In this document: in pieces, positions 11,024 to 21,884 of the stretch
Layout: every line of letters begins with the position of its first letter
Position numbering within the stretch: the first letter of the stretch is position 1
Assembly: GCF_000264995.1 (NCBI RefSeq)
Contig: NW_006767435.1
Location: 736,555 to 800,554, forward strand
Direction: 5' to 3'
DNA: 64,000 nt
DNA from: Punctularia strigosozonata HHB-11173 SS5
Lineage: Eukaryota; Basidiomycota; Agaricomycetes; Corticiales; Punctulariaceae
Position numbers and translations under genes: made by a program
The notes under the pieces: generated by a model
What the model saw: only the letters and a program-made list of their open reading frames with translations
Told to the model about the DNA's origin: nothing
Database searches by the model: none

Positions 11024-12912
11024 ATGGCAGACACCCCTGCAGGTTCCGACTCGGGCGCCTCTCCACAGCCCGACGACAGCCAGCTCACGATCCGCATCCC
11101 GAACCCGAAGATGTACATGCAACGTCAGTCTCAGTGGAAGGGGAGGAGGGGCAAGCCAAGATGTGACCATTGTCGGCTTAACAATCTTAAGGTCCATTCC
11201 GCGTCATCTATCGATGTCGTCTGCGCCACACATACTGACCCGCCTTTTCCTTCCAGTGCGATCGGGTGCTTCCGACGTGCAACCATTGTGGATTTGGAGC
11301 TGGAAGGGTCTGCAAGTATACTCCCCTGCCTACCCCAGCCCATAGAGGTATCCCCCGATGCGACCGCTGCCGACTTAAGAATCTAAAGGTGCGCCACATA
11401 GAAAACCTCCCCATCGGCTATTAACCTGATCCCCTCCGCTTTTCCTCCTCCAGTGCAACCGCGATCTCCCCATCTGCAACCACTGCAGCGAAGACGGCGA
11501 AACCGAATGCGTCTACACGCCGAAGAAGCGCCACAAGGTTCCCTCGGACCACAACCTGCCCACCCGCGACCGACCGGTAATGCCCTATACGGCCAAAACA
11601 GCCTCATTCCTGGTGTCTGATATCCCTTCTTTCAATGTCGCCTTTCCTGTCAAGGACGGTCAGCATGGCCCCTCGTTCGCGTCCACGTCCGCATCCGTCT
11701 CAGCCTATCCGAGCACCGGGACCGTCGCCTCCGCCTACACTCACGCCTCTCATTCCATCTCCGGCTATCCACCGCCGCTCGAGCGTACCTCCGCCTCCGG
11801 CTCGGACATGGACGAACGTGACCGCGATCGCTCGCCGCCGTTGGGCACGATGCCCTACGCCCCTCTCGGCCCTCGAACGGAATACCAAGCGCACTACTGG
11901 ACGCCCAAGCCGACTCTCCCCCCGCTCTCCCGCACGCACACGTCGACGAGCAGTCTCCCCGTCGTCGGCCGGTCGCAATTCGATCCGAACGTCGTCCTCG
12001 CGCCGCCGCACGTCGAGCCGTGGCTGCACCCGGCCTTCGCGCCGCTCCCGTCCCCGATCACGAACTACCTCACCCAGACGGCGAACGCGATCGAGATGCC
12101 GGCGCGGCACGCGTTCGACGACGCGCTCGCGCGCTTCCTCGGCGACCTCTCCGCCGAGCTCAAAGCGACCGCCGCGCTCGCGCCCGATCCGTACGCGAAC
12201 GTGTGCAAGGCCATTCAGCACGGGGACACGGCCGCGCTCGGTCCGCGGCTGCACATGTGGGTGACGTTCCATCACGTCCGCGCCGGCTCGACGAAGATGC
12301 ACCTGCTCGTGCTCCTCCGCGACGACCGGTACGGGATCGGGCGGGACGAGGAGGAGCGCCGGAGGGAGGAGCTCGCGATGCGCGTCGACCACCAGTGGTA
12401 CGGCGAGGCGGGCGAGAAGGTCGCGGATGCGGTGCCCGAGATATCAGACACGTTCGAGCGCTTCCCGGTCCAGCAACAGATCTTCGACATCCTCGTCTAC
12501 GCGCACCGCAACCACGGCTCGGCCGCGGACATGCTCGCCGAGGTGCGCGCGGTTGGCATGGTGAGTCCGCCCGCGCTCTCTCTCTCGTTCCTCCCTTTTT
12601 TTTTCCCTCGCGAAACGTTCTCTCGTGGTGTTTGCGCATGTTTGCTCAAGGGCTGGTTTTTATGCACAGGCTTCGATCACCTGGCCGATGGCGGAGATGT
12701 TCGTCCGGCTGTGCCCGCTGTGCAACCTCCGCGCGAAGGCGGCCCCAGCACCGCCACCCACCTCGACCGGATCGCCTTCGTTAGCGCCGACGCCCAGGCC
12801 GTCCACGCTCTCCGCGTCCACCTCCACGGCGGGAACCCCGCCCGCGATCTCGTCGGCGTCGTTCCATAATATCCCACCTTCAGGCACGCGACAGTACCCT
12901 GCCCGATTCTGA
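11024..12912 (+). CDS. transcription factor with two tandem Zn2Cys6 clusters
   Basis: Probable fungal DNA-binding regulator, nuclear. Exons 11024-11191, 11257-11388, 11454-12560 and 12670-12912, all phase 0, give 549 residues. Cluster 1 has Cys at residues 47, 50, 57, 64, 67 and 75; cluster 2 at 91, 94, 101, 108, 111 and 119. Both follow C-x2-C-x6-C-x6-C-x2-C-x7/8-C. The second is followed by the basic stretch KKRHK. The clusters resemble each other (CDHCRLNNLK and CDRCRLKNLK; CNHC in both), and each is split by an intron at exactly the same codon, just before its third Cys. The middle is low-complexity, rich in Ser, Pro and Thr. A folded, charged region follows at about residues 270-420 with no domain I can name, then a Pro/Ser/Thr-rich tail. 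ATG 11024 is the first ATG upstream of the clusters in frame. Target genes are unknown. Confidence 0.8.
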
Positions 12913-13287
12913 GTTCTCCGACGAACCTTTGCTTGATGCTTGTACCCTCACGCTGTAGCCTTATCGAAAGGATTATGAGATGTATTATATGGAGTAGCTC
13001 GATATGAAACAGGGATAGCGATGCAAACAGACGTGGTAGGCGATACTGGGAGGTGCAAGCACAGTCCGGTCGAGGTGGTGACCGAGGAAGGCGTCAAAGT
13101 TCGTTACTGTGCGCTGGGAGCGCGCGAGGGATATCTAGCGAGTCCGCGAAACGATTGCGGCTGATATACAAAGAACGGTTCTCGGTCGAGTCGGGGACAG
13201 AGGAGGAACGCAGCGTCTCTAGCTGTCTCTAGTGTGGGGTCATATAGTCTCCGCGGTGCATTGTAGGATTTTTATCGGACGGCGATG
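12913..13287. other. intergenic spacer between convergent 3' ends
   Basis: Carries only the expected 3' untranslated regions of the zinc-cluster gene (plus) and the AdoMet decarboxylase gene (minus). I see no gene, hairpin or repeat. Confidence 0.5.
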
Positions 13288-14983
13288 CTATCGTAGTTCG
13301 AAGCTGGCGAAGGCGAGGTCGTACCCGCGGAACTCGTAGTTGATTTTGTCGGTGCGCCTGTATAGTCTACCCCATGACGCGGGGGCTTTCTCCTCGGCTA
13401 TAACCTCGGATGGACCGGCGACTTCTTCCTTGACGGGAATGTCGATACCCGGAGCTGCGACCGCCCGAGGCTCGGCGGGCGATTTGTCAGCGGAGGCGAA
13501 GGGCAAAGGGAGGGAAGACCAGAAACGCGTCAGGATAGACGGAGACGCGGGCGGTTCTTCCCTCTTTTCGTTGGCGCGAGGCTGGGCGCCTGCGCTCTGC
13601 GGCCTGGTGAGCGCAGCCTTGAAGGCGCGCTGAGCAGCCTCGACCGCGCTCTCGTCTTCTTCCTCCTCGGCGGTCGCCGAGTCCGCGCAGGAGACGAACA
13701 TGGTGAGGGTGATGTGGCCGGGCTGGAAGATGTCGACGACGCGGCGGACGAGCGTCTGGAGGTCGGGCATCGCGTGCGCGTCGTCGACGGCGGAGGAGCC
13801 CGAGGGGCGGTAGGGAAGCGGGACGTTGCACTCGAACGAGGCGTAGGACCAGCCTTCCTCGGGCGTGACGTGGATGGTGTAGTAGCCCTCGCCGCCCGTG
13901 CCGTCGAAGTTGGGTGTGGAGGAGGAAGAGGAGGCAGCGCTGCCCCACTTGAGGAGCGCGTTGGACGAGTATCCGCAGGGCGAGAAGGCGTACGCGTCGA
14001 GGGTCGTGAGGTGCGCGGGGAAGAGGGACGTGATCCCGATCGACTCTTGGAGCGCGTGGGCCTGGTCGAACGGCGCGGAGGGCGCGGCGTCGGAGGGTTC
14101 GGCCGCGTCGCCGAAGAAGAAGGGCGCGCGGGCGGCGGGGGAGAGGTGGGTCATCAGGATTTCGATCGTGCAGTCGCCTGCATGCAGAGGGTGCGGGGGC
14201 GCGTCGATGGCTGGTGCCGCATGAAGGTGGTGGTGGTGGTGGTTGTGGGACAGAATCCGGGGTGGGATGCTCGGGCTCCCGCTCGCGCTGGAGCTCCCTT
14301 GGTCCTCCTGGGGCCCGACCATGTATAGCAGCCAATGGTCGCCGTTCGTGCGGCCGACGGTGTACGCGGAACCGTTGGCGAAGATGTTGTCCAAAAAGCG
14401 GACCTCCTCGTCCCAGCCGCGGTGCGGCCCCTGTTGGCGCTCGGGGAACATAAAAGACTTGCGGGAGTAGAAGAGACGGTACACAGCCGTGAGATTAGCG
14501 CGGGCAGCGGCAATGTCCAGGATGCGCGGAAGCCCGAGGAGGTTCAGGGTCGTGCCGCATGTTTTGAGGATGAGGCGGTGCGGGGAGACAAAGAGCGAGG
14601 ATTCGCTGGAAGGGGGCAGCGTTAGATAGAGATCGTGTGACGAGCGCAGAAGGTTTAATCGGAAAGAAAGTTAGGCGTCCCTCTTCCCGCTCTGGGAGGG
14701 GGCGTCGGCAGCGCAGCAGCATAGGCGGCTGTGTGGACATGGATCGGAGACGGACTGACCTGAGCAGGTAGGCGTCGACCTCGATGCCTTGGACGACGGA
14801 GAGCACCTTGCACTTGACAATGTCGAGCATCTCCTCCCAGACCGCGCGGGGCACGCTGCGGAGACCAAACTTGCCATCCCGAGCACTGTCGGCGCCGGGT
14901 ACGGCGTGGGCGCTCGGGGCGAACCAGACCTCGAGCAGCTTCTCCGGGCCCTCGAACGGTGCGCCATAAACGTCTGGAGCCAT
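13288..14983 (-). CDS. SPE2: S-adenosylmethionine decarboxylase proenzyme
   Basis: Makes decarboxylated AdoMet, the aminopropyl donor for spermidine and spermine; cytosolic. Two exons, 14983-14760 and 14605-13288, give 513 residues. The pyruvoyl-forming self-cleavage site LLSESSLFV is created across the splice junction, with AG and C joined to form the Ser just before ESS. It is followed by LILKTCGTT with the catalytic Cys, GSAYTVGRTNGDHWLLYM, FSPCGYSSN and the HVTPEEGWSYASFE block. The family usually has about 330-400 residues. The excess is a low-complexity insert near residues 185-215 with a run of His, an Ala/Ser-rich insert, and an acidic, Ala/Pro-rich segment before the last 30 residues. 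ATG 14983 gives the expected start near FEGPEKLLEVWF. It is divergent from the FAM210-type gene. Confidence 0.95.
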
Positions 14984-15003
14984 CGGGACGAACGCTGCAA
15001 CAA

Positions 15004-15377
15004 ATGCTATAATATCCTGAAATAACTTTCTGTGCGCGGGTTGCGCGAGTTGTGCGAGCGGGGCAGGAACAGATGCAGAGACGCGGACACCCCAGCCACT
15101 CGAGTCAGTTCAAGTCGAGGCCGCCTCGCTTCTTGCTCGCGCGCACGGCCCCTTTGCCTCCTGCCTTTGCGTCCTTTCGGCCACTTGCTAGGATCGATGG
15201 CCCATCAGGAGAACTTAGGGGGGCTCACGTCACGTGTCCCTGCAAAATTATGCACAGCCCGCGTTCCTGCACTCCGGGCGACGCCGTTCTGCCGCCGAGT
15301 GACGACATCCGAAGCCGACGGACATCTCGTCGCGCGCCCAAGCGACGAAGCCTGAACGTTCCCGCTCATCGTCGAGC
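15004..15377. promoter_or_regulatory. divergent promoter of AdoMet decarboxylase and FAM210-type gene
   Basis: About 370 bases between the two divergent starts. It contains the sequence CACGTCACGTGTC near 15225-15237, combining a CRE-like ACGTCA and an E-box CACGTG, sites bound by bZIP and bHLH factors. Regulatory use is inferred from the motif. No TATA box is obvious. Confidence 0.35.
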
Positions 15378-16094
15378 ATGGCGAGCACGACTCTGTCAAC
15401 GTTGCCCTGCGCCGCCACGCGGTTATCCGCCATGCGTGCAGCTACGCGTCTTCCGGTGCTCGGCGCCAGCAGACTCTTCCGCGCCTCTCCAGTCGCCCTC
15501 CCCTTCCGACGCGCAGCCGCCCTCCCTCGATTCCGTCTCAACTCGACATCCTCGTCTTCCTCGTCCTCCTCCTCGTCATCAGGCTCGAAAGAGTCTTATC
15601 CACGAGACCTCCCGTCCGATGCCTCGCTCGGCCAGCGCCTCAAACATCTCATCAAGGCCTACGGCTGGTACGCCCTCGGCGTGTACATCGCCGCCTCCAC
15701 CGTCGACTTTGGCCTCACCTTCGCCGCCATCAACTTCCTCGGAGCAGAAAAGGTCTCGCAGTGGGCCGCCGCGGCCAAGGCGTACATCAAGTCGCTCCTT
15801 CCCGCGTCTTCCAGCGAAGAGGAGGAGGCCCACGAGGCCGCCGACGCCGCAGCGCAGACGGAGGCGAAGAAGAGCGCGGGCACCGGCAAGGAGGGTCTGT
15901 GGGCGATGATCGTACTGGCGTACACGATCCACAAGACGGTGTTGCTGCCGTTTCGCGTGGGCGTCACCGCGGCGGTCACACCCAAGTTCGTGGGCTGGCT
16001 GGCGAAGCGCGGATGGGCGGGCAGCCAGGGCACCAAGCGCGCGGCACAGCACGTCAGGGACAAATACGGGCGTAATAGGGTGAAGAAGGAATAA
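15378..16094 (+). CDS. mitochondrial FAM210/DUF1279-family protein
   Basis: Single exon, 238 residues. The first 55 residues are rich in Arg, Ala, Ser and Leu without acidic residues, as in a mitochondrial presequence, and are followed by a serine run. The DUF1279 core starts near residue 80: LGQRLKHLIKAYGWYALGVYIAASTVDFGL, with the conserved YGWYALGVY signature and a membrane segment. A variable acidic, Ala-rich loop follows. The second conserved block is WAMIVLAYTIHKTVLLPFRVGVTAAVTPK followed by LAKRGW. Human FAM210A/B and yeast Nat2-like proteins share this layout and sit in the inner mitochondrial membrane. The biochemical role is not settled. The ATG at 15378 immediately precedes the presequence. 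Confidence 0.85.
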   Translation: MASTTLSTLPCAATRLSAMRAATRLPVLGASRLFRASPVALPFRRAAALPRFRLNSTSSSSSSSSSSSGSKESYPRDLPSDASLGQRLKHLIKAYGWYALGVYIAASTVDFGLTFAAINFLGAEKVSQWAAAAKAYIKSLLPASSSEEEEAHEAADAAAQTEAKKSAGTGKEGLWAMIVLAYTIHKTVLLPFRVGVTAAVTPKFVGWLAKRGWAGSQGTKRAAQHVRDKYGRNRVKKE

Positions 16095-16623
16095 GACTGG
16101 CTTGGGGGGAAATCAAACAATGGTGCGTCTTTTTCGTGATGCCGGAGACAACGTCTCACACATTTCACAAGGCATTCACAAAGACGTTCATATACCGTAT
16201 TCGCTGCATCTAATCTTGTGCTAATGATCAACAAAATCACATCATGCGATCCAACATGCGGATTTTCGTATTCGCGACGTTAGAATCGATATCAGCGCCT
16301 TCAGCGCGGTGATTAAGAACTTGATCCCCCGGTTCCACTTCTTCCCGTGTATGGTCGTGCTTACTTTTCTAATTTCCTCGTATCCAATGCTAGCAGAGAC
16401 CCAAGGTACGCAACCCCCTCTTGCCAGCAACATGCAATAGACTGACCTACTTTTCGGCGCCCAGGCCTACCGCAGTCAGCCCTCGTTCGGGTGAATCGAC
16501 GAGACGAATCGTGATCGGATGAAAAACGTAGATTGTGCAACGTGACAAAAAAAAAGAACCCTACAAAACCCAAGAGAGAACTAGGAAAACCGAAAAGCGC
16601 GCGTCTCTCTCTCTCTCGTCCGC

Positions 16624-17247
16624 TCACACCTGCAACCAGAAATCGCCGTCGACGCGCTTGGTCTCCCGCCGCTCGCGCTCTCGCCTTGCCCGCTCGTGGC
16701 GGCACGTCGTCACCCCCTCGCGCGCTTCACGGATCGACGCGCGCAGGCGGCACATGTCCGCGTGCAGCGCCGCGTCGGCGGCCTCGAGCGCGATCAGGAG
16801 CGCGAGGATGTCCGTCTCCGAGACGGGCTCCGGCGGAACGGGATCGTGGGACTGCTGCAGGGCGGGAGATCGGGTCGGGGGCGGCGAGGGCGGAATGCGA
16901 GTTTGGGGCTGAGGGGGCAGGGTCCGGGTCCGGGTTCGCGTGCGCGTGCGTGGCGGAACGGGTGCCCGTGGAAGCGATGCCGGCGCTCGGTGCCCGTGCG
17001 GAGGGAGGGACGTGGGCGACGCGGACAGGGCCGCTTTGGTTTTTGCCTGGACCGGCACGGGCGCGAAGGAGAGGCTGGGGAGCGGCTTGGCGAGGAGCGC
17101 GACGAGGGCGTCGATGTCGTTCGAGGCCGAGCGTCCGGAGAGGAGCGGCGATTGCGAAATCTGAAGCCTGATCTCGGGGGCGGGTAGCGGTGACGGGTGG
17201 GATGGAGATGGGCGTGCGGATGGAGTGTGCCGGAGCGAAGAGGCCAT
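16624..17247 (-). CDS. hypothetical Pro/Arg-rich protein with C-terminal coiled coil
   Basis: Open frame of 207 residues from ATG 17247, no intron needed. The first 130 residues are low-complexity (Pro, Ser, Ala, and Arg-Thr dipeptide repeats). The last 65, from SETDILALLIALEAADAALHADM onward, are a likely amphipathic helix or coiled coil that ends in a cluster of Arg and Glu. Strong GC bias keeps both strands open here, so reality rests on the helix-like C-terminus and the codon pattern. The opposite strand is the alternative. No family recognised. Confidence 0.45.
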   Translation of the reverse strand: MASSLRHTPSARPSPSHPSPLPAPEIRLQISQSPLLSGRSASNDIDALVALLAKPLPSLSFAPVPVQAKTKAALSASPTSLPPHGHRAPASLPRAPVPPRTRTRTRTRTLPPQPQTRIPPSPPPTRSPALQQSHDPVPPEPVSETDILALLIALEAADAALHADMCRLRASIREAREGVTTCRHERARRERERRETKRVDGDFWLQV

Positions 17248-18487
17248 GGAGGGGGGGGGGGCGAGGGTGTGCGAGAGGATGTTTTTGTGTGCCGAAGGCG
17301 AAGCGAAGCGTGGACGATTCCCGGGTCGGCGGTGGAAAGGGAGAAGCGGCGAGCTGGAGCGAAGTTTGAATTTGCTGGGCCGTGCTCGTTCGGACGGGGA
17401 CGACTGACAGCTTGACTTTGACGGGTCCGCTGCCAAGCCGCGTGGCCTTCGCATTCATTCGTGGAAATAGGTGCCGTTGTACTACTTCATGTGCGACTAC
17501 GTATCTCATCGACATCGGTCTGCAGACAAACCTCCTTGCATGCTCACAGGGGAAACATCTCATTGACAAAACGCTTGAGTATGAAGCACATGCCAGGATG
17601 TTTGTGCCGAGCTCTAGGCTCGCTATCGGTTAAGGATCACCAAAAGTACATGGAAGTCTGAGTCCATCGTGAAGATCGTATATGCTCATATGCAGGCGGA
17701 TTGAATACTAGTGCCACTGCGAAGGAAGTGCTGCGCTCTCTTGAACTGATTGGGTATATGAAGCGGCGAAGTCGATTTGACCTCGATACTTTCCGAGTGC
17801 AACAACTCCAGATCCGGTGATCTTGCTTGATGTTCTTCGTTACTTCTCGACGATTTGGTAGAGAAAGTGATCGAATGTTAGGTAGGTAGGTAGAATCCCT
17901 AGAAGTCTCGAGCGATTGCGTCATCACGCTGACTTGCTCGCTCAAGATACTGAAATGGCCTGCCTCACTTACTCCTGCGCTTGTGCTCCCTAACTCCTTG
18001 CGGATTGATGTTGATCCCGATGAAGGGGTTGCTCGCCAGAAATTGAAGGCAACGCGGACTTTGATAGAGTCCAGATTCCCAGGACCGGCATGGCCTTTGG
18101 CACCCAGCGCGTACAGCGTGCTTGCAGCAACAACGTCGTTCATAGTGAGTCTTAGTAGCCTTATTGACGTTTCCAGTGACGTCCTGATCCCTGTGAAGGT
18201 GGAAAACGCTGCTCAGGGTCTTCGTCCATGCCGAAAGCCGTCGTTTGAACAGTTGAAAGCCGGTTTGGTAAGGTGTCGTCGTTTCTCCTCCAGAAAGTGC
18301 GGGCACCATTCATCAGCCAATAGCTTCTTGAACTTTCAAACTTCATGCTCCAAGCTCCGTACCCGGTACTTCTTCAACTGTCACTCCGACTCTCACGGAC
18401 CATCTGCGCGACGAGAGCTACGAGGACACAATGCTATTCCGTAAACGCTCCCCTGCCGTCTTACCCCTTTGCCTCTTCAGTACCGTC
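17248..18487. other. 1.2 kb without a confident gene
   Basis: Open stretches on both strands, the longest at 18143-17637 on the minus strand and 17983-18444 on the plus strand, have no recognisable domain or consistent splice pattern. It probably holds the promoters of the flanking genes and possibly a decayed gene. Confidence 0.35.
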
Positions 18488-19158
18488 ATGTTAGGCCACG
18501 TCTTCATCACTCGCGTGCGTTAGGCAGTGAACTTTTACGACTTTGCTCTCACGATCATGGCGCAGGATTCGAACACATACTCTGTCTCCATCGTCATCCA
18601 CAACAACGCGGGGAAGGGATCAGGGGTTCCGGACTCTCACTTTGACTTGATACCCACCGACCCGAGCAGCTTCTACCTGAGGAGCGGACATTCAACACTC
18701 GGCCCCCAGTTGGCGAAGAGCATCACTGCTGTCCCTGCAGGGTTCTTCAGTCGCGACCCGTCCGACGTTGATATCGAGGGACTGATTGCTTATAGAGTCC
18801 CTGGCCTGGATGAGGTTGCCGATATCTATAATCTAGTTGTCTATTTCGCTGGTACTGCGACGGCAGCTGGAGGCTATACTACGGTTGGCTTCGTGAATGC
18901 CAAACTAGGGCTCAGCGAGAAGGTCTTGGCGCGCATGAGCGTTACTGGGTCAGATGCAACGTATACGAGCTCTGCTACGTCTAACGTCATGACGGTGAAC
19001 AAGAAGGACTATACTTTTCAGGCGAGTATCATTTGACTATTTCTGCAGTCCGCGTATTGCCTAACTCTCTCTCTATCATTCCCTCAATGAAGGCTGAAGT
19101 TCAGAGCCACGTAGTCGGCGACTATGGATTGGCCATTGATGTTACGTTCACGTGCTAA
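18488..19158 (+). CDS. conserved hypothetical protein, paralogue of the gene at 63341-63996
   Basis: Three exons: 18488-18514 (27 bases), 18566-19021 and 19093-19158, giving 182 residues. Exon 1 encodes MLGHVFITR. The body starts DSNTYSVSIVIHN and has PAGFFSRDPSDVDIEGLIAY, YNLVVYFAG and GGYTTVGFVN. The end is VVGDYGLAIDVTFTC. Alternating hydrophobic residues suggest an all-beta fold, and no signal peptide is visible. Intron 2 begins GCGAGT instead of GTGAGT and ends AAG, so it is a GC-AG intron. Without it the frame stops after FQASII and loses the conserved C-terminus present in the paralogue. Function unknown. Confidence 0.7.
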
Positions 19159-19766
19159 AGTTGGAGACGTTACATATTTTTTCAAAATTAGCCCTGACAT
19201 TCGGAAGGTTGCAGCGCACTTCGTGCTGGCAAGGTAAGGAATGGGAGGTGGTAAGTAGTATTGTCCAGCGCGGTCATGATAACGGTACCCAGGCCTCGCA
19301 CTTTGCCGAATTCGAAGCCGTGGCATGAACGTTTTTCCCTAACTTGCCAGGCATGTAAGCCGTCACTAATAACATTGCACAACCTCGAACTATGAGCTTG
19401 GGCACTGAGTTCATGATCCCTGTAGAGTTTGGCTTTTCAGGCTGAAAGCTGAACTCTATCCTGGAGCCCGACCTATGTAACAACGGTAATATTCGCACGG
19501 TTTTGATGACAAGATCTGATGCATTCCGGTCGGCCCCTTTACTTGCTGAATGAACTCGCCGCCTCTCGCTTCTCGCCTCTCGTTTCGTTTAAATCAGGTA
19601 CTTGTGGAAGGTCCATTCGCATTGGCTCCGGGGAATTGACCAAGTTCCGCTTTAGCCACTGTGTTTTCGTACCAGAATCGGACTGCGATCAACGACACGG
19701 ATTCTGAGGTCCATTGACCCCCTGTATCAGCAACGACCCCATCGTATGCATTGAGCAGCAGCGGTG
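19159..19766. other. 600 bases without a gene
   Basis: Spacer between the hypothetical gene and the F-box gene. Only short open frames without features are present. The upstream part of the F-box promoter probably lies here. Confidence 0.4.
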
Positions 19767-21580
19767 ATGACTGGCGGTAATACCAAGAGCTTGCTCAGCT
19801 TGCCAGACGAACTTCTACGTGAGGTACTGGTACACCTCCCTGCTGGCAGAGATGTTTGCCGTGTTGCGTCGGTGAGTGCGGTGGCCGGCAACAAGACCCG
19901 TGTTGATATACATTGTATAGTGCTGCCGTCGTCTCACCTCCATAGTCGAGGAGAATGTTGATCTACGATACGCCTTGGCCCTCGGGAAAAGCGGCATGGT
20001 CGGGAACGCGATCGCCGTGGAATCTGCACAAGATTGTCTGAAGAAGCTGCTGTTCCACGAGACTGCCTTGTCCACCATTTGCTGGAAAAGCAGTAATGCA
20101 CTGCCCTTTGACGATGAAGAGTCTCCCTTCGAGGGAACACATCATCGGTTTGCGGGGGGCGTTTTCGCTACATACAACGACGGTGTTTTTCGAACCGAGC
20201 ATTTGCCAACCACCACGGCTCCCGAGATGGTGGTCAACGAGATGGTCATCGACTTCCTCGACGGACCCGTTAATGCGCTTGCATTCGACCCCTCTCAGGA
20301 TCTCGTCGTGTTTATCCAGGGCAATGGCAATAGGTATGTCTCAGCCAAATTTGTCCAATGGTATGTAGATTCCCAATTGATTGCTCAGAGTTCCGGTTGC
20401 TGCTCATCTGCGGGCACTGACTACCCAAGTCGTCCATCCAAAGGCTCACACGCCTCTTCTGAAAATCTCAACGTCGTCTGCCCGCACGCAGGAAGTGGAA
20501 GCTTATATCCACGGGGACCTCATTGCGCTGACTTGGTTGTCCTTGCATATGATGAGGCTCTTTGTATGGGATTGGAAAAGTGGTGCTTGCCTGGTACAGG
20601 TAAGCGATCACGAACTGCGCGACGTCCGTGTCACCGACCCTGTCCCTCCCCAGAACAAATCACTCGCATACACATGCGGCTTCTCGTTTTTGTCCGACGG
20701 CATGTTTCTCGCGGTTTCTCCGGAACAGAACGGAGAAATCCAGCTTTACTCCTTCCGTGATGCGGACGGTGGACTTTATGAAGATCCTCGTCGTCTTGCG
20801 GTGCTCCATCTACCCCGTTTGCAAGCCAAGGCATCGATCATAAGCATGTCGGTACAACCCTCAACAAGTCAAGCCGACCTTGGCAAGCGACGACCTTTCA
20901 GACCTGATCTAGAATCGGGGATAATCTTGTTTCGCATATCGTACTACGGTGCACGACATCCCGATGGCGAAGAGTGCGTGGTCTGCGTTCGCCGAAGCAC
21001 GTTTGTCAGACGCCTTGCACAAGCGCTGAAGGAAGACTGGACCGAATGCCGCGTCGTTGCGTGGGATGACTGGGGACCGCGAGAGGCGCATTTGCGCTTC
21101 TGCGACATGTACTCTCGCATGCCGAGGTTCGTGGTCCCGTAACCATAGGTTCATCGTTCATGACCTGTTCATCATCAGTGCGGTATCGGGTGAGCGAGTG
21201 ATCATAAAGGATCAACGCTCCGACGACACGGATATGCAAGGCGTGGTGATATTGGACTTCAACGTGCATCGCATTCCGGCCGTAATCTCTGACCCAACCC
21301 TCGACAGCGATGGGCTCGAGTTCATGGATTGCTTATCGTCTTACAAGACAGAGCGAGGCGATGTCTTTAAGCAAGATGTGGTCACAGAAATACCGCACCG
21401 TATGTTCGCGAAGGCGCCTAATGAAGGATTTGATGCTGCGCTGGAATGGATGATATACGAAGATGGATTCATCGGCTGTGTGAGTGTTCAGGCTCATCGA
21501 CAGCGCTGTTATTTACTATAATGAACCCCTGTCGTCAGGACTTCGAGGAGGATTGTGGACTACGGATATTGAGCTTCTAA
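19767..21580 (+). CDS. F-box protein with WD-like repeats
   Basis: Putative substrate receptor of an SCF ubiquitin ligase. Six exons fit one frame: 19767-19871, 19951-20333, 20389-20599, 20654-21126, 21179-21479 and 21539-21580, giving 504 residues. The F-box is at the N-terminus: LSLPDELLREVLVHLPAGRDVCRVASVS. The body has beta-propeller-like strands such as FVWDWKSGACLVQ and FLAVSPEQNGEIQLYSF, and ends CGLRILSF. The last exon and the 52-base intron near 21127-21178 were placed by frame continuity. ATG 19767 is preferred over the GTG just before it. This type of protein occurs in large, poorly conserved families in Agaricomycetes, so the substrate cannot be guessed. Confidence 0.75.
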
Positions 21581-21884
21581 ACCGAAGGCTAGTGCCAGGT
21601 TCGGGAGGTATAGCAGTGATGTTGTACGCGCGCTTTGTCAATAACTGCTACCATTGTCGCGTGTTGCGCAATTTGGCTCGCGTTCATGTGTTGTACGGGT
21701 ATCTGCTGGCAGTAACCAAATCAGACGGTACAGAGAGTCGGCGGACCAAGACGAAACTCAAACAACTACGAAACGGCGGACTCGGGTTGGTCCTGGAGAA
21801 GTCATGTGATGCATCCACCCTAGGGCAGGGCGCATGCCGCGTGCGGTCATTCCGGCAAGTTCCCTGCTCGTCTCCCAACACACC
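21581..21884. other. short intergenic spacer
   Basis: About 300 bases between the F-box gene stop and the next start, on the same strand. No motif of note was seen. Confidence 0.4.

Noticed and set aside
11635-12784. Long open frames on the other frames and strand across the zinc-cluster gene
   Set aside because: High GC at third positions keeps shadow frames open; the spliced zinc-cluster frame explains the conserved motifs and introns.
13487-14335. 280-residue Arg/Pro-rich frame in the minus strand over the AdoMet decarboxylase
   Set aside because: Composition is an out-of-frame echo of the decarboxylase codons; no domain, and overlap is complete.
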